Positions 17,672 to 27,523 of a DNA stretch of 64,000 bases are shown one piece after another. Position 1 is the first letter of the stretch. Each line of letters begins with the position of its first letter. The notes under the pieces are model-generated. The model was given only the letters and a program-made list of their open reading frames with translations, was not told where the DNA came from and did no database searches. Origin of the DNA: M55B129 sp964506505 (lineage in GTDB: Bacteria; Bacillota; Dethiobacteria; DTU022); assembly GCA_964506505.1 (NCBI GenBank), contig CAZDKY010000021.1, positions 1 to 64,000 on the forward strand, read 5' to 3'. Both the position numbers and the translations under genes were made by a program.

Positions 17672-18358
17672 TCATTCATCAGCCAGGCGGTAGCCAACAC
17701 CTATTTCTGTGATTATGTATCGTGGTTTGGCCGGATTCTCTTCAATTTTTCTCCTGATGTTAGCCATGAATACTCTCAATGATTGAACATCGTTATCAAG
17801 TGATGAACCCCATACTTCTTTCAATATATACTTATGGGTCAATACTTTGCCGCAATTCTTTAAAAGTAGAGCAATAACTTTAAATTCAATGGGAGTAAAA
17901 TGTATTTCCTCCCCCTTCAGCATCACCCTGTATTTGGCCAGATCGATTTCCAGATCGGCAAGTTTGTAAATAGATGGTGTCTTGCCCTTTTGGGCATCAG
18001 CACGTCTAAATACAACTCTGATGCGAGCTAATAATTCTTTAATGCTGAATGGTTTGGTCAGGTAATCATCCGCTCCGGCATCAAGCGCTTCGACCTTTTC
18101 AATATCCTGATCACGGGCAGAAACAACTATTATAGGAATGGTAGAAAATGTGCGAACCTGTTTGATTATTTCCAACCCATCCATGTCGGGCAAGCCAAGA
18201 TCCAGAATTATAGTTGAAATAGGCTCAGTGGCAATGGCATTTAGAGCTGCTTGTCCAGTTGATGCTTCCAGGCAGTTATATGCCTGCGACTGTAAGGAGA
18301 ACTTGATAAAATTCCTGATCTGCATATCATCTTCGACCACTAAAAATAAAGGTTCCAT
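17672..18358 (-). CDS. kdpE: KdpE-like response regulator (OmpR family)
   Basis: The 228-residue protein has a receiver domain (phospho-acceptor aspartate in IILDLGLPDMDG, acidic pair EDD near residue 9, lysine in LTKPFS) and a winged-helix DNA-binding domain ending VGYRLAD. The ATG at 18358 is chosen because AGGAGG lies seven bases upstream; a longer frame would start inside the kinase gene. It lies ten bases after the kinase stop. KdpE normally turns on K+ uptake genes; no kdpFABC genes are present, only Trk/Ktr regulators, so its targets may be those. Confidence 0.85.
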   Translation of the reverse strand: MEPLFLVVEDDMQIRNFIKFSLQSQAYNCLEASTGQAALNAIATEPISTIILDLGLPDMDGLEIIKQVRTFSTIPIIVVSARDQDIEKVEALDAGADDYLTKPFSIKELLARIRVVFRRADAQKGKTPSIYKLADLEIDLAKYRVMLKGEEIHFTPIEFKVIALLLKNCGKVLTHKYILKEVWGSSLDNDVQSLRVFMANIRRKIEENPAKPRYIITEIGVGYRLADE

Positions 18359-18368
18359 CTCCGGCCTC

Positions 18369-19850
18369 CTATCGGTTGAGGAAAAAACTAAAAGATGCTC
18401 CACCATCAATGTTGTTTTGAGCATAAATTTCGCCGTTGTGCATGTTTACTATCGCTTTACATATAGCAAGACCAAGGCCGAGGCCTCTTTTGGCATCGGT
18501 CCTCTGGCTGTCGGCTGTATAAAAAATATCGAAGATCCTCTGTGGATCACCAGCATCAATCCCTGTCCCATCGTCGGAAACCTTAAACCAGACTTTATCA
18601 TTTTCCAGTGTAACGGCAAGGTCAATGCTACCTTCAGGTCCGGTATGTTTGATTGCATTGTCCAACAAATTAATCAATACCTGGACTATAAGCTTGCTAT
18701 CCATGGGAACAAATACCACGTCATCCGGAATAGTAACAAATATTTTGTGCTCGGGCGAATACTTTTGAACACGTCTGAGAGATTCGGCAATTATTTCTTC
18801 AACAGCTTCGAGCTGGGTAACCACCTTGAGGCGACCTTCCTGAATGCGGGTTAAACTTAGAATGTTTTCTACCAACCGGGTAAGCCAGATAGAGTCTTCT
18901 AATATTCCAGCAGCAATTCCTTTTTCTTCAGGTTCTTTAAGACGCTGCTGCAGCATTTCTGCGGCACCGGCAATTACCGACAGGGGCGTTCGTAAATCAT
19001 GGGAAACAGCTCTCAGAAGGTTGCTCTTAAATCTTTCCTGTTCGGTTTCGATCTTCGCAGTTTCTTTTTCTTTAGCAAGATATTCACGCTCCATGGCTAC
19101 AATTATCTGAATAAAGGCAGATTCCATAAGATATTGACGCTCCTGATTATCGTAGGCCAATTCAGCAGGCAGGCAAAAAATACACACTTTATTGCCCTGT
19201 ATTTCAATGGGCACAGAATAATACCGGGCAGTAAAATTGTCTAACTGATTTTTCACCAACTCACCTTTGATAGGAGACAACTTGCTTCCTGTTAATTTAA
19301 TTGTTTCCAATTTATCTGTTTTCTCATTTATGAAACTGTCAGCCATTATACACAATACTTCGCAGGCAAAAAGGTCCGACAAACACTGCATAGAAACTGT
19401 AATAACATTTTTTAGCCCCCGGGTTTTTGCCAGCGAACTGGTGATGATGTACAGTGTACGTGCCTGTTTTTCCTGGGCATTGGCTCGTTCCTTGGCATTA
19501 ATCAAGTTGCTGGTTATTGTACTCGAAAATATTGCTGCCAGCAGCATGATCATGAAAGTAAAAATATATGATTTATCATATACTGTGAATGTGTAAACAG
19601 GCTCGGTAAAAATAAAGTTGAAGCACAGAGTAGCAACAAGCGAAGATAAAATACCGTAAATAAATCCTCTCGTATAGCGTGAAGCAAGTAGCACTGACAT
19701 AATGTATACAATAACAATGTTTACTTCGGTAAAACCAAAATACTTAATTAAGAAAGAAAGCATGGTCGCCAGCAAAATCAGCAGTACAACAATACTTACT
19801 TGCCGAAAGGCTGAAATATAAGTTGAATTTTGATTTGCTATTTCCACCAT
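18369..19850 (-). CDS. kdpD: KdpD-like sensor histidine kinase lacking the N-terminal sensor part
   Basis: The roughly 493-residue kinase has four closely spaced membrane helices (DUF4118, residues 15-110), a GAF-like linker region, a HisKA domain with AVSHDLRTPLS, and an ATPase domain with NLLDNAIKH, DDGTGID and GLGLGLAICKA. Full KdpD is about 900 residues with KdpD and universal-stress domains in front; these are absent here. The ATG at 19850 is preceded by a weak GGTGG. It is paired with the kdpE-like regulator and probably senses K+ or osmotic state through its membrane and C-terminal parts. Confidence 0.82.
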   Translation of the reverse strand: MVEIANQNSTYISAFRQVSIVVLLILLATMLSFLIKYFGFTEVNIVIVYIMSVLLASRYTRGFIYGILSSLVATLCFNFIFTEPVYTFTVYDKSYIFTFMIMLLAAIFSSTITSNLINAKERANAQEKQARTLYIITSSLAKTRGLKNVITVSMQCLSDLFACEVLCIMADSFINEKTDKLETIKLTGSKLSPIKGELVKNQLDNFTARYYSVPIEIQGNKVCIFCLPAELAYDNQERQYLMESAFIQIIVAMEREYLAKEKETAKIETEQERFKSNLLRAVSHDLRTPLSVIAGAAEMLQQRLKEPEEKGIAAGILEDSIWLTRLVENILSLTRIQEGRLKVVTQLEAVEEIIAESLRRVQKYSPEHKIFVTIPDDVVFVPMDSKLIVQVLINLLDNAIKHTGPEGSIDLAVTLENDKVWFKVSDDGTGIDAGDPQRIFDIFYTADSQRTDAKRGLGLGLAICKAIVNMHNGEIYAQNNIDGGASFSFFLNR

Positions 19851-20229
19851 TTTATTCCACCAAGTTTCAGTTATTATACATGACAACCGTATTATCAATA
19901 TTTAAGAACAATATAACACATAGGATCAGGATCTATCTACTGTGAAATATAACCGGAATGGGTCATACAATCATCATTTTCCATCAAAATGCAGCAGAAA
20001 AAGAATTTGTATCGGCATACAGCACTCCAGTTTAGATTTCGTGCACAGCAATATGTTAGCAGAATCATTAACATTACAGTCAGCCATACTCTCGACAATA
20101 ACCTGCCAAACATTGCGTGCTCAATGGATTCTTCGGTGTGAACTCCGAATTAAATCAGGATTTACATTATTGCCGGACAGAAAGAGAAAATCCATTATAT
20201 GGCTTAAATAACAGGTACCCTTATCTTTA

Positions 20230-20288
20230 GATAGAGCAATGGATTCCTACTCCGTGTGCCGCAGGTTCGATTCCTGCCAGGCGCACCA
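20230..20288 (+). pseudogene. Partial copy of tRNA-Arg(CCU), 3' 59 nt
   Basis: From GATAGAGC to the final CCA, 57 of 59 bases equal 15414-15472; the changes are in the anticodon stem (AACGG to AATGG, CTAATCC to CTACTCC), the second breaking the stem pairing. The acceptor 5' strand is missing, so it cannot fold as a tRNA. Direct repeats of a tRNA 3' end are a usual outcome of integration at tRNA genes; the repeats bracket a 4.8 kb block. Confidence 0.8.
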
Positions 20289-20346
20289 TAAAATAAGGCC
20301 TTCCGGGGCTATAAATATATAGCAGGAAGAAAAAACGCACAAATTG

Positions 20347-20378
20347 AAGGAAGAGGCCGTCCGGCCTCTTCCTTTTTA
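20347..20378 (+). terminator. Strong intrinsic terminator downstream of the tRNA copy
   Basis: AAGGAAGAGGCC pairs with GGCCTCTTCCTT around GTCC, followed by TTTTTATTT. It may be the displaced original terminator of the tRNA or of an element. Confidence 0.7.
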
Positions 20379-20575
20379 TTTGACATCACAATATAATACT
20401 ACATCCCAAACTACCCGTAAATGTGCCAACTCCAAGGGTTCCACCCTTCACAGCAAACGTCGACTGTTATTGCTAATATAGCTTCATCTGACTCCTCACG
20501 ATAAATTTTAGATCAACTCCCGCTACCGGGCATGTTCGGGACTTTTACCCGTTAGACTGCGCCCATGCCGCAAAA

Positions 20576-20607
20576 CAATGAGGCTGCCCCATGGGGGAGC
20601 CTCATTG
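20576..20607 (-). terminator. Terminator of the TRAP transporter operon
   Basis: CAATGAGGCT-CCCC pairs with GGGG-AGCCTCATTG around ATG; TTTTG follows on the minus strand. It lies 27 bases past the dctP stop codon. Confidence 0.8.
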
Positions 20608-20633
20608 TTAAGCTGCTTTAGATCTTCATATGC

Positions 20634-21752
20634 TTATCTCAGCGAATCCCTTGCTTCCAAAAGATGTTCATAGACATCCCAGGCTGGAAGTCCGCCGGCT
20701 TCAAGCTGATCAAGAAAACCTTCTACTACAGGGTTTGCCACTTCCAGCAGGTCTGCTGCATCTTGCTCGGTCCACTCATACACTTCTATACCATTCTCTT
20801 CCATTTTTTGAATACCGCGCAGTTCTGCTTCAGCATAAATCTCGGAACCCTTCAGGGCCAAGTCCAGTCCACTGCGCTCGTCGAAGATAGCCTGGATGTC
20901 TGCAGGAAGTGAATTCCAGGTATCCTCGTTCATAAAAATTGCTTTGGTCGCATAAAACATGCTCATACCGCTTGTAGCATATTCCAGGACTTCGTAGAGT
21001 TTGTACGTATCAATAGCGGCATTGTCGGTTAAAAGTCCGTCGACCACTCCACGCTCCAGAGCATCATAGACTTCAGGCATTGGAATGAGAGAGCCCATGC
21101 CACCGAGGGCGGCTATAGTGTCCTCCTCCAGTTCGCCTGATACCCTTAAATCACGACCATCAAAGTCAGCTATACCCTGAATGGGAGCATTGTTGGTATA
21201 AGCATTTCCTTCGGGAAGGCCATAGAGGGCAAAGACCTTGTAACCGGTCCATTCTTCCTGAAAATCTGCATTTTCAGCCAGCAGGATATTAAGGGTTCTG
21301 GTTACTTCTTCCATAGACTGAAAATGGGCCGGGAATCTGGTCATATCCGTCAGCGGGAAACGGCCGGGAGTATAACCAAGCATAGTAAAACCAATATCTA
21401 CTGCTCCGGTAGCAACGTCGTCTACGACAGCTGTGCTTTCAGACAAGGTTCCACCAGGATAGAAATTGATTTCCACCCGTCCATTAGATGCTTCCTCAAT
21501 AGCCTCAATCCATGGCTCGATTACATTTACATGCTGATGGTGAGGTTCGGGAAAAGGAGATGCAAAATCAAGGGTGATAACTTCTACGTCTTCACCCGAT
21601 TCTTCATCTACCGGCTCTTCATCTACCGGTTCTTCGTCTACAGGCTCTTCATCTACGGCTTCTTCACCACCGCAGCCTGCAAGAGCAAGCCCCAGCACAA
21701 AAACCAGCAATACGGGGAGTAGAAACATCTTCCAACGTTTCAAGTTAAACAT
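20634..21752 (-). CDS. dctP: TRAP transporter substrate-binding lipoprotein (DctP family)
   Basis: The 372-residue protein has a lipoprotein signal with lipobox LALAGC and then an acidic linker built of tandem VDEEP units (about residues 32-52). The DctP fold follows, with PGGTLSES near 95 and the carboxylate-binding arginine region FDGRDLRVSG near 205. It captures an organic acid outside the cell and delivers it to DctQM. The substrate cannot be deduced. It is the last gene of a dctQ-dctM-dctP operon, 115 bases after dctM, and is ended by a strong terminator. Confidence 0.9.
   Translation of the reverse strand: MFNLKRWKMFLLPVLLVFVLGLALAGCGGEEAVDEEPVDEEPVDEEPVDEESGEDVEVITLDFASPFPEPHHQHVNVIEPWIEAIEEASNGRVEINFYPGGTLSESTAVVDDVATGAVDIGFTMLGYTPGRFPLTDMTRFPAHFQSMEEVTRTLNILLAENADFQEEWTGYKVFALYGLPEGNAYTNNAPIQGIADFDGRDLRVSGELEEDTIAALGGMGSLIPMPEVYDALERGVVDGLLTDNAAIDTYKLYEVLEYATSGMSMFYATKAIFMNEDTWNSLPADIQAIFDERSGLDLALKGSEIYAEAELRGIQKMEENGIEVYEWTEQDAADLLEVANPVVEGFLDQLEAGGLPAWDVYEHLLEARDSLR
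21600..21656 (-). repeat. Tandem 15-bp coding repeat (VDEEP units)
   Basis: Four near-identical 15-base units encode repeated VDEEP in the linker of the TRAP binding lipoprotein. The units differ by single bases. They likely change length by slippage, giving a flexible acidic tether. Confidence 0.75.
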
Positions 21753-21867
21753 TCCAATCCCTCCATTTTTTATTTTTAATTCTTGCAGGACCCCACACTA
21801 CATATACAAACACTAAAACTTTCGTTAAAGCATAAGCACCCCCTCCTTTAATGCTTATATCTATATC

Positions 21868-23175
21868 TCAATACATTAAGCTTGGTAGGAAAAGGGCAAT
21901 ATCCGGGAAAAGGGCTACAATAATTGCTCCAATGATCAGAGTAATCCAAAATGGCACCTGGTACCTGAAAACCTGGCCGGTAGGTACTTTAGTAACCTGT
22001 GCTACAACCAGGCTGGCCACTCCTACAGGTGGAGTGAGCAAGCCGGTTAAATTCATCATGGTGGTCATGACTCCAAACCAGATTGCATTGTAACCCAGTT
22101 CCAGAATAATAGGATAGAAAATCGGGGTCATAATCACGATTGTGGCCAGTTCATCCATGAAAAAACCCATAAGCGTATAGATTAAAAGTATTATCAAGAT
22201 TATTATAAAAGGGGATACTTGCAGTGAATTTATAAAATCAGAGAGCCCAAATGGGATGCGGCTTCTTGTTAAGAAAATTCCGAACATTTTCCCTCCTATA
22301 ACAATGGCGAATACCATTGCTGTGATGGTGGTCGCTGAGCTTATGGATTCAACAAATTTTGACCACGAAAGCCGCCTCATAATCAGTACCAGCACCAAAG
22401 ATAAAAATGCCCCTGCTGCACCGGCTTCCGTCGGCGTAAAATATCCGGCGTAAATACCGCCAATACTGATAACGAAGATAACCGGCAAAGGCCAGACATA
22501 TTTGGCTTTCTCCAAATTTATATGAATCCGCTCCTGCGTACCTGCTACAGGAGGTCCCAGGCTGGGTTTCAATAGAAGCAGTATATAGGTGGTGATCATT
22601 AACATTACCGTCAGCATAATACCGGGCAGTAACCCGGCGATAAGGACCTGCCCTATAGATTCTTCCGTAATTACACCGTACAAAATAAGAGTGGTGCTCG
22701 GTGGAATAATTATACCCAGGGTGGCCCCAACTGAAGCTATGCTGGCCGATAAACCCTGATTATACTGATGCTTAGTCATTTCAGGAACGGCTATGGAGCC
22801 GATTGTAGAGGCAGCGGCAGTTGCCGAACCGCAAACGGCGCCAAAGACAGCTGCTGCCCCAAGAGTGGCAATGGCCATCCCCCCTCTGACCTTTTTAAAT
22901 ATTTCGCTCATAACATTGTAAAGATCTGCGGCCACCCCTGCTTTAGATAAAAATATACCCATGAGCACAAAAAGCGGTATAACACTTAAAGAATAATTGT
23001 TAACCATAATGATGAGATCGCTTCCCACTTTACTCAACGCAGGTCCGGCATCTGTCAGCATGATATTTCCGAGAATGGCAATGCCAATCAATGCGAAGCC
23101 CACAGGCACTTTGAGAGCGATCAGTATTAACATCAATACAATGCCCAGAATCCCTATTTCAACTGGCGCCATCAT
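21868..23175 (-). CDS. dctM: TRAP transporter large permease (DctM)
   Basis: The 435-residue protein has about 12 membrane helices and family features: VGFALIGIAI at the start, GAVCGSATAAASTIGSIAVPEM near residue 115, and IIPPSTTLILYGVITEESIGQ near 150. It forms the transport channel driven by a sodium or proton gradient. Its first codons overlap the dctQ end by 17 bases, showing translational coupling. Confidence 0.93.
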   Translation of the reverse strand: MMAPVEIGILGIVLMLILIALKVPVGFALIGIAILGNIMLTDAGPALSKVGSDLIIMVNNYSLSVIPLFVLMGIFLSKAGVAADLYNVMSEIFKKVRGGMAIATLGAAAVFGAVCGSATAAASTIGSIAVPEMTKHQYNQGLSASIASVGATLGIIIPPSTTLILYGVITEESIGQVLIAGLLPGIMLTVMLMITTYILLLLKPSLGPPVAGTQERIHINLEKAKYVWPLPVIFVISIGGIYAGYFTPTEAGAAGAFLSLVLVLIMRRLSWSKFVESISSATTITAMVFAIVIGGKMFGIFLTRSRIPFGLSDFINSLQVSPFIIILIILLIYTLMGFFMDELATIVIMTPIFYPIILELGYNAIWFGVMTTMMNLTGLLTPPVGVASLVVAQVTKVPTGQVFRYQVPFWITLIIGAIIVALFPDIALFLPSLMY

Positions 23176-23665
23176 TTTTTCCTCCTACAGGCTGTGAAAA
23201 AATTAGATCGGAAAGAACAACCAGCAACAATCCAAGCAGTCCTAGAAATGCCAGCAATATCACAGGCCAGCTGGGAATTTGCAGGCTTGCGGTTCTGGCA
23301 CCGGTATCCATCATGTAAATTCCATGAGCGAAGACCCTCCAGGCTATAATCGCTGCAATAGCCACAAAAATCACCTGTTTAAGATAATATACAATCACCC
23401 GGACAGCTGTTGATTTTAAATATCTTGAATAGTAGCTGTAGAAAAAGTCAATTTCCACATTTTCTTTGTTTCTTTCAGCATTACCAAAAGCAAAATAAAC
23501 AAGTATAACAAGAAAAATCCCTGTTAATTCATATATTCCGCGAAATCGGAATTCAAACAAGGCTCTCCCAACTATGTCGATCACGGTTATTGCCATTAAA
23601 GCGACTAAAAACATACAGCTGATGGAGTGAAAAACACGATTAAACTTTTGAAGCGCTTTCCTCAT
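23159..23665 (-). CDS. dctQ: TRAP transporter small permease (DctQ)
   Basis: The 168-residue protein has four membrane helices and the family pattern VIDIVGRALFEF in the first half and QIPSWPVILLAFLG near the end. It couples the binding protein to DctM. It is the first gene of the operon; the promoter should be in the AT-rich region upstream. Confidence 0.9.
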   Translation of the reverse strand: MRKALQKFNRVFHSISCMFLVALMAITVIDIVGRALFEFRFRGIYELTGIFLVILVYFAFGNAERNKENVEIDFFYSYYSRYLKSTAVRVIVYYLKQVIFVAIAAIIAWRVFAHGIYMMDTGARTASLQIPSWPVILLAFLGLLGLLLVVLSDLIFSQPVGGKNDGAS

Positions 23666-24676
23666 AACTATGCCCCCTTTTGAGATGAGACAAAAGCTGA
23701 ATAATTAAGACGCAATAGTCATGCCAGATAAGTTTTTTATTTTATTATAACATTAAGTTTAATATAAACTAATGATCGTTCTTAACATCTTCTTTTATAA
23801 TGCTTCAAAAATTACATGCATTAAAAAATATACCCCATTGTGTTTCTGAATATTTACTGCATGATGTTTTGTATTTTTATTTTTCTAATTGCAATATAAT
23901 TTCATTCTGGTATTGCATAATAAACTATTTTAAGCAACATTTATATTCAGTTGATCCCGTCGACTGATTATAACTCTCTAATAAGGTTATCGTCCAAAGC
24001 TCAAGATTCATAAATTAATAGTTCGATTTCCGGATATCAATCTGCAAATGATATAACCGCTTAACAGATCGAAACCTCAAGGGCCAAGCAAAAGGCTATA
24101 AATATGCCTCAGTTATGGATTCAGACCCCACAACTGCTTGAACAACTCAAAAACGTCGTTGTCCAAATACCCACAGCATAGACTACCAATATTTGTTTTC
24201 TTTTTAAAAGAAAAGAGCATAAAAAAGAGATATCATAACATTAAACAATTACCATATATTTCAAAGCAGTTAATGTTGCAATTTCCCTTTACATATGTCT
24301 TATTCAAAATGAATTGACATTGGATATCTTGTTACTTTTTTCGTATCTGTTGTTGGGTTTACTCTAAAATAGTCAAAAAAATAGTCTGGATCGGTAATAT
24401 TAAAATTTCCTGGCATTCTAAAATTTAATTCGAAATAATCTTAATTCTTTGCAGGATTGCTTGATATTTGATAGTGGATCCTTTATTATGGAAACAGTTT
24501 ATAGTAACCTAAATTCGTTTATTTTTCTTTTTATGAAAGGGCCACTTGAAAAATTCAATTTACTCCACAGTAATAAATCCTCTTTTAAAACCGGCACTTT
24601 GTCCAAGAAAACAGTAATCCTGGATTGCAATTCTCTATTTCAAGGAATCCTATATTTTTACAAAGGGTGAATAGTA
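23666..24676. other. AT-rich 1 kb intergenic region
   Basis: I see no supported gene, RNA or repeat between the divergent TRAP operon and the amidase gene. Short open frames lack ribosome binding sites. It should hold both promoters. Just before the amidase, AAAGGGTG serves as ribosome binding site. Confidence 0.5.
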
Positions 24677-26905
24677 ATGAAAAAGTTAGCGCTGGCCATC
24701 TTGATTATCTCCATAGCGGGTGTTTCAGTTTTTATGGTTTATCAGGCAAGTGTTATTGATCTCGTTATTAATGGTGAGCTAATCGAGCTGGATAACCCGG
24801 TAATAGTAGAGGATGAAGTAATATTTGTTCCCGCGCAGCCTGTCTTTGAAAGATTGGGCGCCTACACAAGGTGGAATCCCGGCAATAAAGTATTCTCCGC
24901 AAGCCTTGGCGAATTCGCTGTTCACCTCCCCACCGACAGCCATGAAGTAAAAATTGACGGTGAAACTGTTACCTGGGAAACATCAGTAAAACTGATCGAT
25001 GATACAGTCTATACACCCGTAGAGCCAACTGCGGAAGCGCTGGGAGCCTTTGTGGAGTGGAATGAAGAAACAAGAGAAGTAATCATTTCCACCCCGCAGG
25101 AATTTGATCCGGAAATAGACGAAGAGCAAGAGGAGCCACTATTACATGTTGCTTATCCACCTGAACAACAAATCAGTTATTACGCCGACTCTTTATTTGT
25201 ATTCGGAACAACAAAGTCTTATTCGCAAATTGATGTTACAGTAAACGGGGAACCGGTAGACTTGCTAAACAGGAGAACGGGAAACTTTCTTACGATGGTA
25301 GATCTTCCCCGTGGCGAAGATTTCATTGTTAAAGTGGAGGCCAGTGACGGCGTTGAAATCACTACGGTTGAAAGAACGGTGATTTTTCCCGAAGGCTTGC
25401 GGACCATGCCTGAGGAACCACTAGAAATTCATTCCTCCCATTTAATCCCCAACCAGGATCAGCTTTTAAATCCGGGAGACACCTTGCTAATAGTGGTCCG
25501 GGGAAGTCCGGGAGCTAGAGCACATTATCAAATCGGCGAAGGCCGTAATATTGCAATGACAGAATTGGAATATTCCACAGGACCCGTGGGAAGAGGCGGC
25601 ATTTATACCGCTACATACACAGTAAGCGCGCACGATGCGCCGGATTCAGGATTATCTGATACCATGCCTGTTAATGTAACTTTAGAAAGAGAAGGGGAAA
25701 AGATCAGCCGCGAATTACCGGGCCGGGTGGCCTTCCTTTCCGATCTTCCCTATAAAGTGTTAGAGGTCCAGGAGGAGTCTGAACTGAAATTCACAGGCTG
25801 GTTTTGGATTACCCGTGATGATTCTTATCAGCTTTATTCCGACACCCGGGGCGGCACCGGTTACCCTGATGACGTTGCCAGTTATCTTACTGAAGGGACC
25901 CGCTTCGAAGCTGTAGGATCCTCCGGAGACTATTACCGGGTAAGGCTTGAAGAAAACGAGACCTACCTGCTGCATAAAGAAGCAGTTCGAGAATTAGAAG
26001 ACAAAGATTCCCTTGAACCTATCTTGTCGGAAATAGAATTGTCAGAAACCGATGAAAAAGTAAGCCTTCGTCTGAAGGCTTCTGAACGGTTCCCCTTCCT
26101 TATCGATAGCAGCACAAATCAGCTTGAGATTAAACTGTACGGAATAGAAAAAGATGAGGATTTGATCCTACCGGAGATACCTGGTTCGGTGCAAGAGTTG
26201 ACCCTCGAGCCCATGGCAGGGGAGCCCAATACGCTGGTATTAAAAATAAAGCTTAATCAAACCTTTACCGGTTTTACCCCGTCGTGGGAAGACACCGCCC
26301 TGACATTTGAGCTCGACAAACCGCCCCAGATAGATGAAGGAAAACCCTTACAAGGCAAAACCATAGTTATTGATCCGGGACACGGAGGAGAAGATCCGGG
26401 AGCAATCGGACCGGGCGATATTCATGAAAAAGATGTAGTGCTATCCATAGGTTTGCATCTCAGGGATCTTTTAACAGAAGAAGGCGCAAATGTGATCATG
26501 ACCCGCACTGAAGATATAGATGTAGATCTCTATGAAAGGCCCAGAGCAGAACATCTAGATGAAACCGATTTTTTTATCAGTGTTCACGCCAACGCTCACG
26601 GCCCCGGTACAGATGCAGTTGATACTCACGGGATAATGACCCTCTACAACTATGATCATAACGAAAAACTGGCAGATATTATGCTTAACACGGTGGCCGA
26701 AGAAATGGACCTGCCGGCCATGTACACCTGGAGAAGGAATTATGCTGTAACCAGGTATACTCAATTTCCCTGTGTTTTAGTTGAAGCCGGGTATATGATG
26801 CATCCTGAGGATAATTGGCATATTTTTCACCCCAGGGGACAGAAAGAGTTTGCCATGGCGATGAAAGATTGCATCAAAGAATATTTCCTTTCCTTCGATC
26901 GATGA
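24677..26905 (+). CDS. N-acetylmuramoyl-L-alanine amidase with N-terminal stalk domain
   Basis: The 742-residue protein has a signal or anchor helix (residues 3-22) and two copper amine oxidase N-domain-like repeats (residues 30-140; LVINGE, FVPAQPVFERLGA, TPVEPTAEALGA). A long beta-rich region follows, including an SH3-like part near 380-430 and an AMIN-like part near 450-550. The Amidase_3 catalytic domain is residues 565-740, with zinc ligands in DPGHGG, HEKD and SVHAN and the catalytic glutamate in VEAGYM. It cleaves the peptide from muramic acid in the cell wall. It stands alone, followed by a terminator-like hairpin at 27043. Confidence 0.88.
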   Translation: MKKLALAILIISIAGVSVFMVYQASVIDLVINGELIELDNPVIVEDEVIFVPAQPVFERLGAYTRWNPGNKVFSASLGEFAVHLPTDSHEVKIDGETVTWETSVKLIDDTVYTPVEPTAEALGAFVEWNEETREVIISTPQEFDPEIDEEQEEPLLHVAYPPEQQISYYADSLFVFGTTKSYSQIDVTVNGEPVDLLNRRTGNFLTMVDLPRGEDFIVKVEASDGVEITTVERTVIFPEGLRTMPEEPLEIHSSHLIPNQDQLLNPGDTLLIVVRGSPGARAHYQIGEGRNIAMTELEYSTGPVGRGGIYTATYTVSAHDAPDSGLSDTMPVNVTLEREGEKISRELPGRVAFLSDLPYKVLEVQEESELKFTGWFWITRDDSYQLYSDTRGGTGYPDDVASYLTEGTRFEAVGSSGDYYRVRLEENETYLLHKEAVRELEDKDSLEPILSEIELSETDEKVSLRLKASERFPFLIDSSTNQLEIKLYGIEKDEDLILPEIPGSVQELTLEPMAGEPNTLVLKIKLNQTFTGFTPSWEDTALTFELDKPPQIDEGKPLQGKTIVIDPGHGGEDPGAIGPGDIHEKDVVLSIGLHLRDLLTEEGANVIMTRTEDIDVDLYERPRAEHLDETDFFISVHANAHGPGTDAVDTHGIMTLYNYDHNEKLADIMLNTVAEEMDLPAMYTWRRNYAVTRYTQFPCVLVEAGYMMHPEDNWHIFHPRGQKEFAMAMKDCIKEYFLSFDR

Positions 26906-27301
26906 AAAAAATAACGGTGGAAGGTAAAGACGGTATTATTTGCCAGACGGCAAGTTAACGGCCATCACGGCAGTCTGTAGATCTCTTAATAGAGGAAAGT
27001 TATGAAGATTTGCTCTCACAATAAACTATAGGGTCTTCATTTCCGCTGTTCTAAAGCCTTTAGCGGTTTTTCAGCCTTGATTTGTTGCACTTCTGTTGCA
27101 CTAACCCAAAAAAGCCCCTATGGTTAAAGGCTTTCCGGGTGTAAAAATAACATTCAATTAAAATGGTAAATAATATATTCAACTCAATTAATGACTTTCA
27201 TAGAGGATGTAGCCCAGTATTTGCCGGGCATAAATTAAAAAAGTGCTTAGATGTGAACAAAGACAATATACCTTTTATTGCCCTGCCTCCTGAGATGATA
27301 A
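26906..27301. other. Intergenic region after the amidase gene
   Basis: No gene is supported. It contains the terminator at 27043-27071, then a short direct repeat TGTTGCAC (two copies near 27085-27101) of unknown meaning, and a second weak hairpin AAAGCC/GGCTTT near 27112-27136. Confidence 0.4.
27043..27071 (+). terminator. Probable terminator of the amidase gene
   Basis: CCGC...CTAAA pairs with TTTAG...CGG, followed by TTTTTC. The stem has an internal bulge. It is 138 bases past the stop codon. Confidence 0.5.
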
Positions 27302-27484
27302 TTACTCCTCTTCGATCAAATCGATGGCTCCCCGGCTGCATACTTCATAGCAGTCCCCACACTGCTGACATTTATCCTGATCAATATAATAAAGAGGATA
27401 CCCTTTCACAATCGCTCCTGAAGGGCAAACCGTTATACAGGTATCGCAAAAAACACATTTATCATTGATAACATATTTAGCCAT
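27302..27484 (-). CDS. Two-cluster [4Fe-4S] ferredoxin
   Basis: The 60-residue protein has two clusters, CVFCDTCITVCPSG and CQQCGDCYEVCSRG. The second has serine in place of the proline that usually follows the last cysteine. It is a small cytoplasmic electron carrier of the clostridial type. It has its own ribosome binding site (GAAGGAG) and lies downstream of the YkoF-like and methyltransferase genes on the same strand. Confidence 0.93.
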   Translation of the reverse strand: MAKYVINDKCVFCDTCITVCPSGAIVKGYPLYYIDQDKCQQCGDCYEVCSRGAIDLIEEE

Positions 27485-27523
27485 ATTGCTTCTCCTTCTA
27501 TCACCCTGCAGTAAGGATTTTAT

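Larger units (their letters stand above)
19851..20633. other. Intergenic region with tRNA fragment and two terminators
   Basis: No gene is supported. It contains the tRNA-Arg 3' copy (20230-20288), a strong terminator (20347-20378) and the TRAP operon terminator (20576-20607). The stretch 20400-20570 looks like debris of a mobile or intron-like sequence but could not be assigned. Confidence 0.5.

Noticed and set aside
19942..20211. Open frame of 89 codons after kdpD
   Set aside because: No ribosome binding site, odd composition and no family; probably chance.
20400..20575. Group II intron or transposase remnant
   Set aside because: Phrases such as GTAAAAGTCCCG recall intron or IS ends, but I could not fold or translate a convincing element.
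24449..24670. Open frame of 73 codons before the amidase
   Set aside because: AT-rich region, no ribosome binding site and no recognisable motif.
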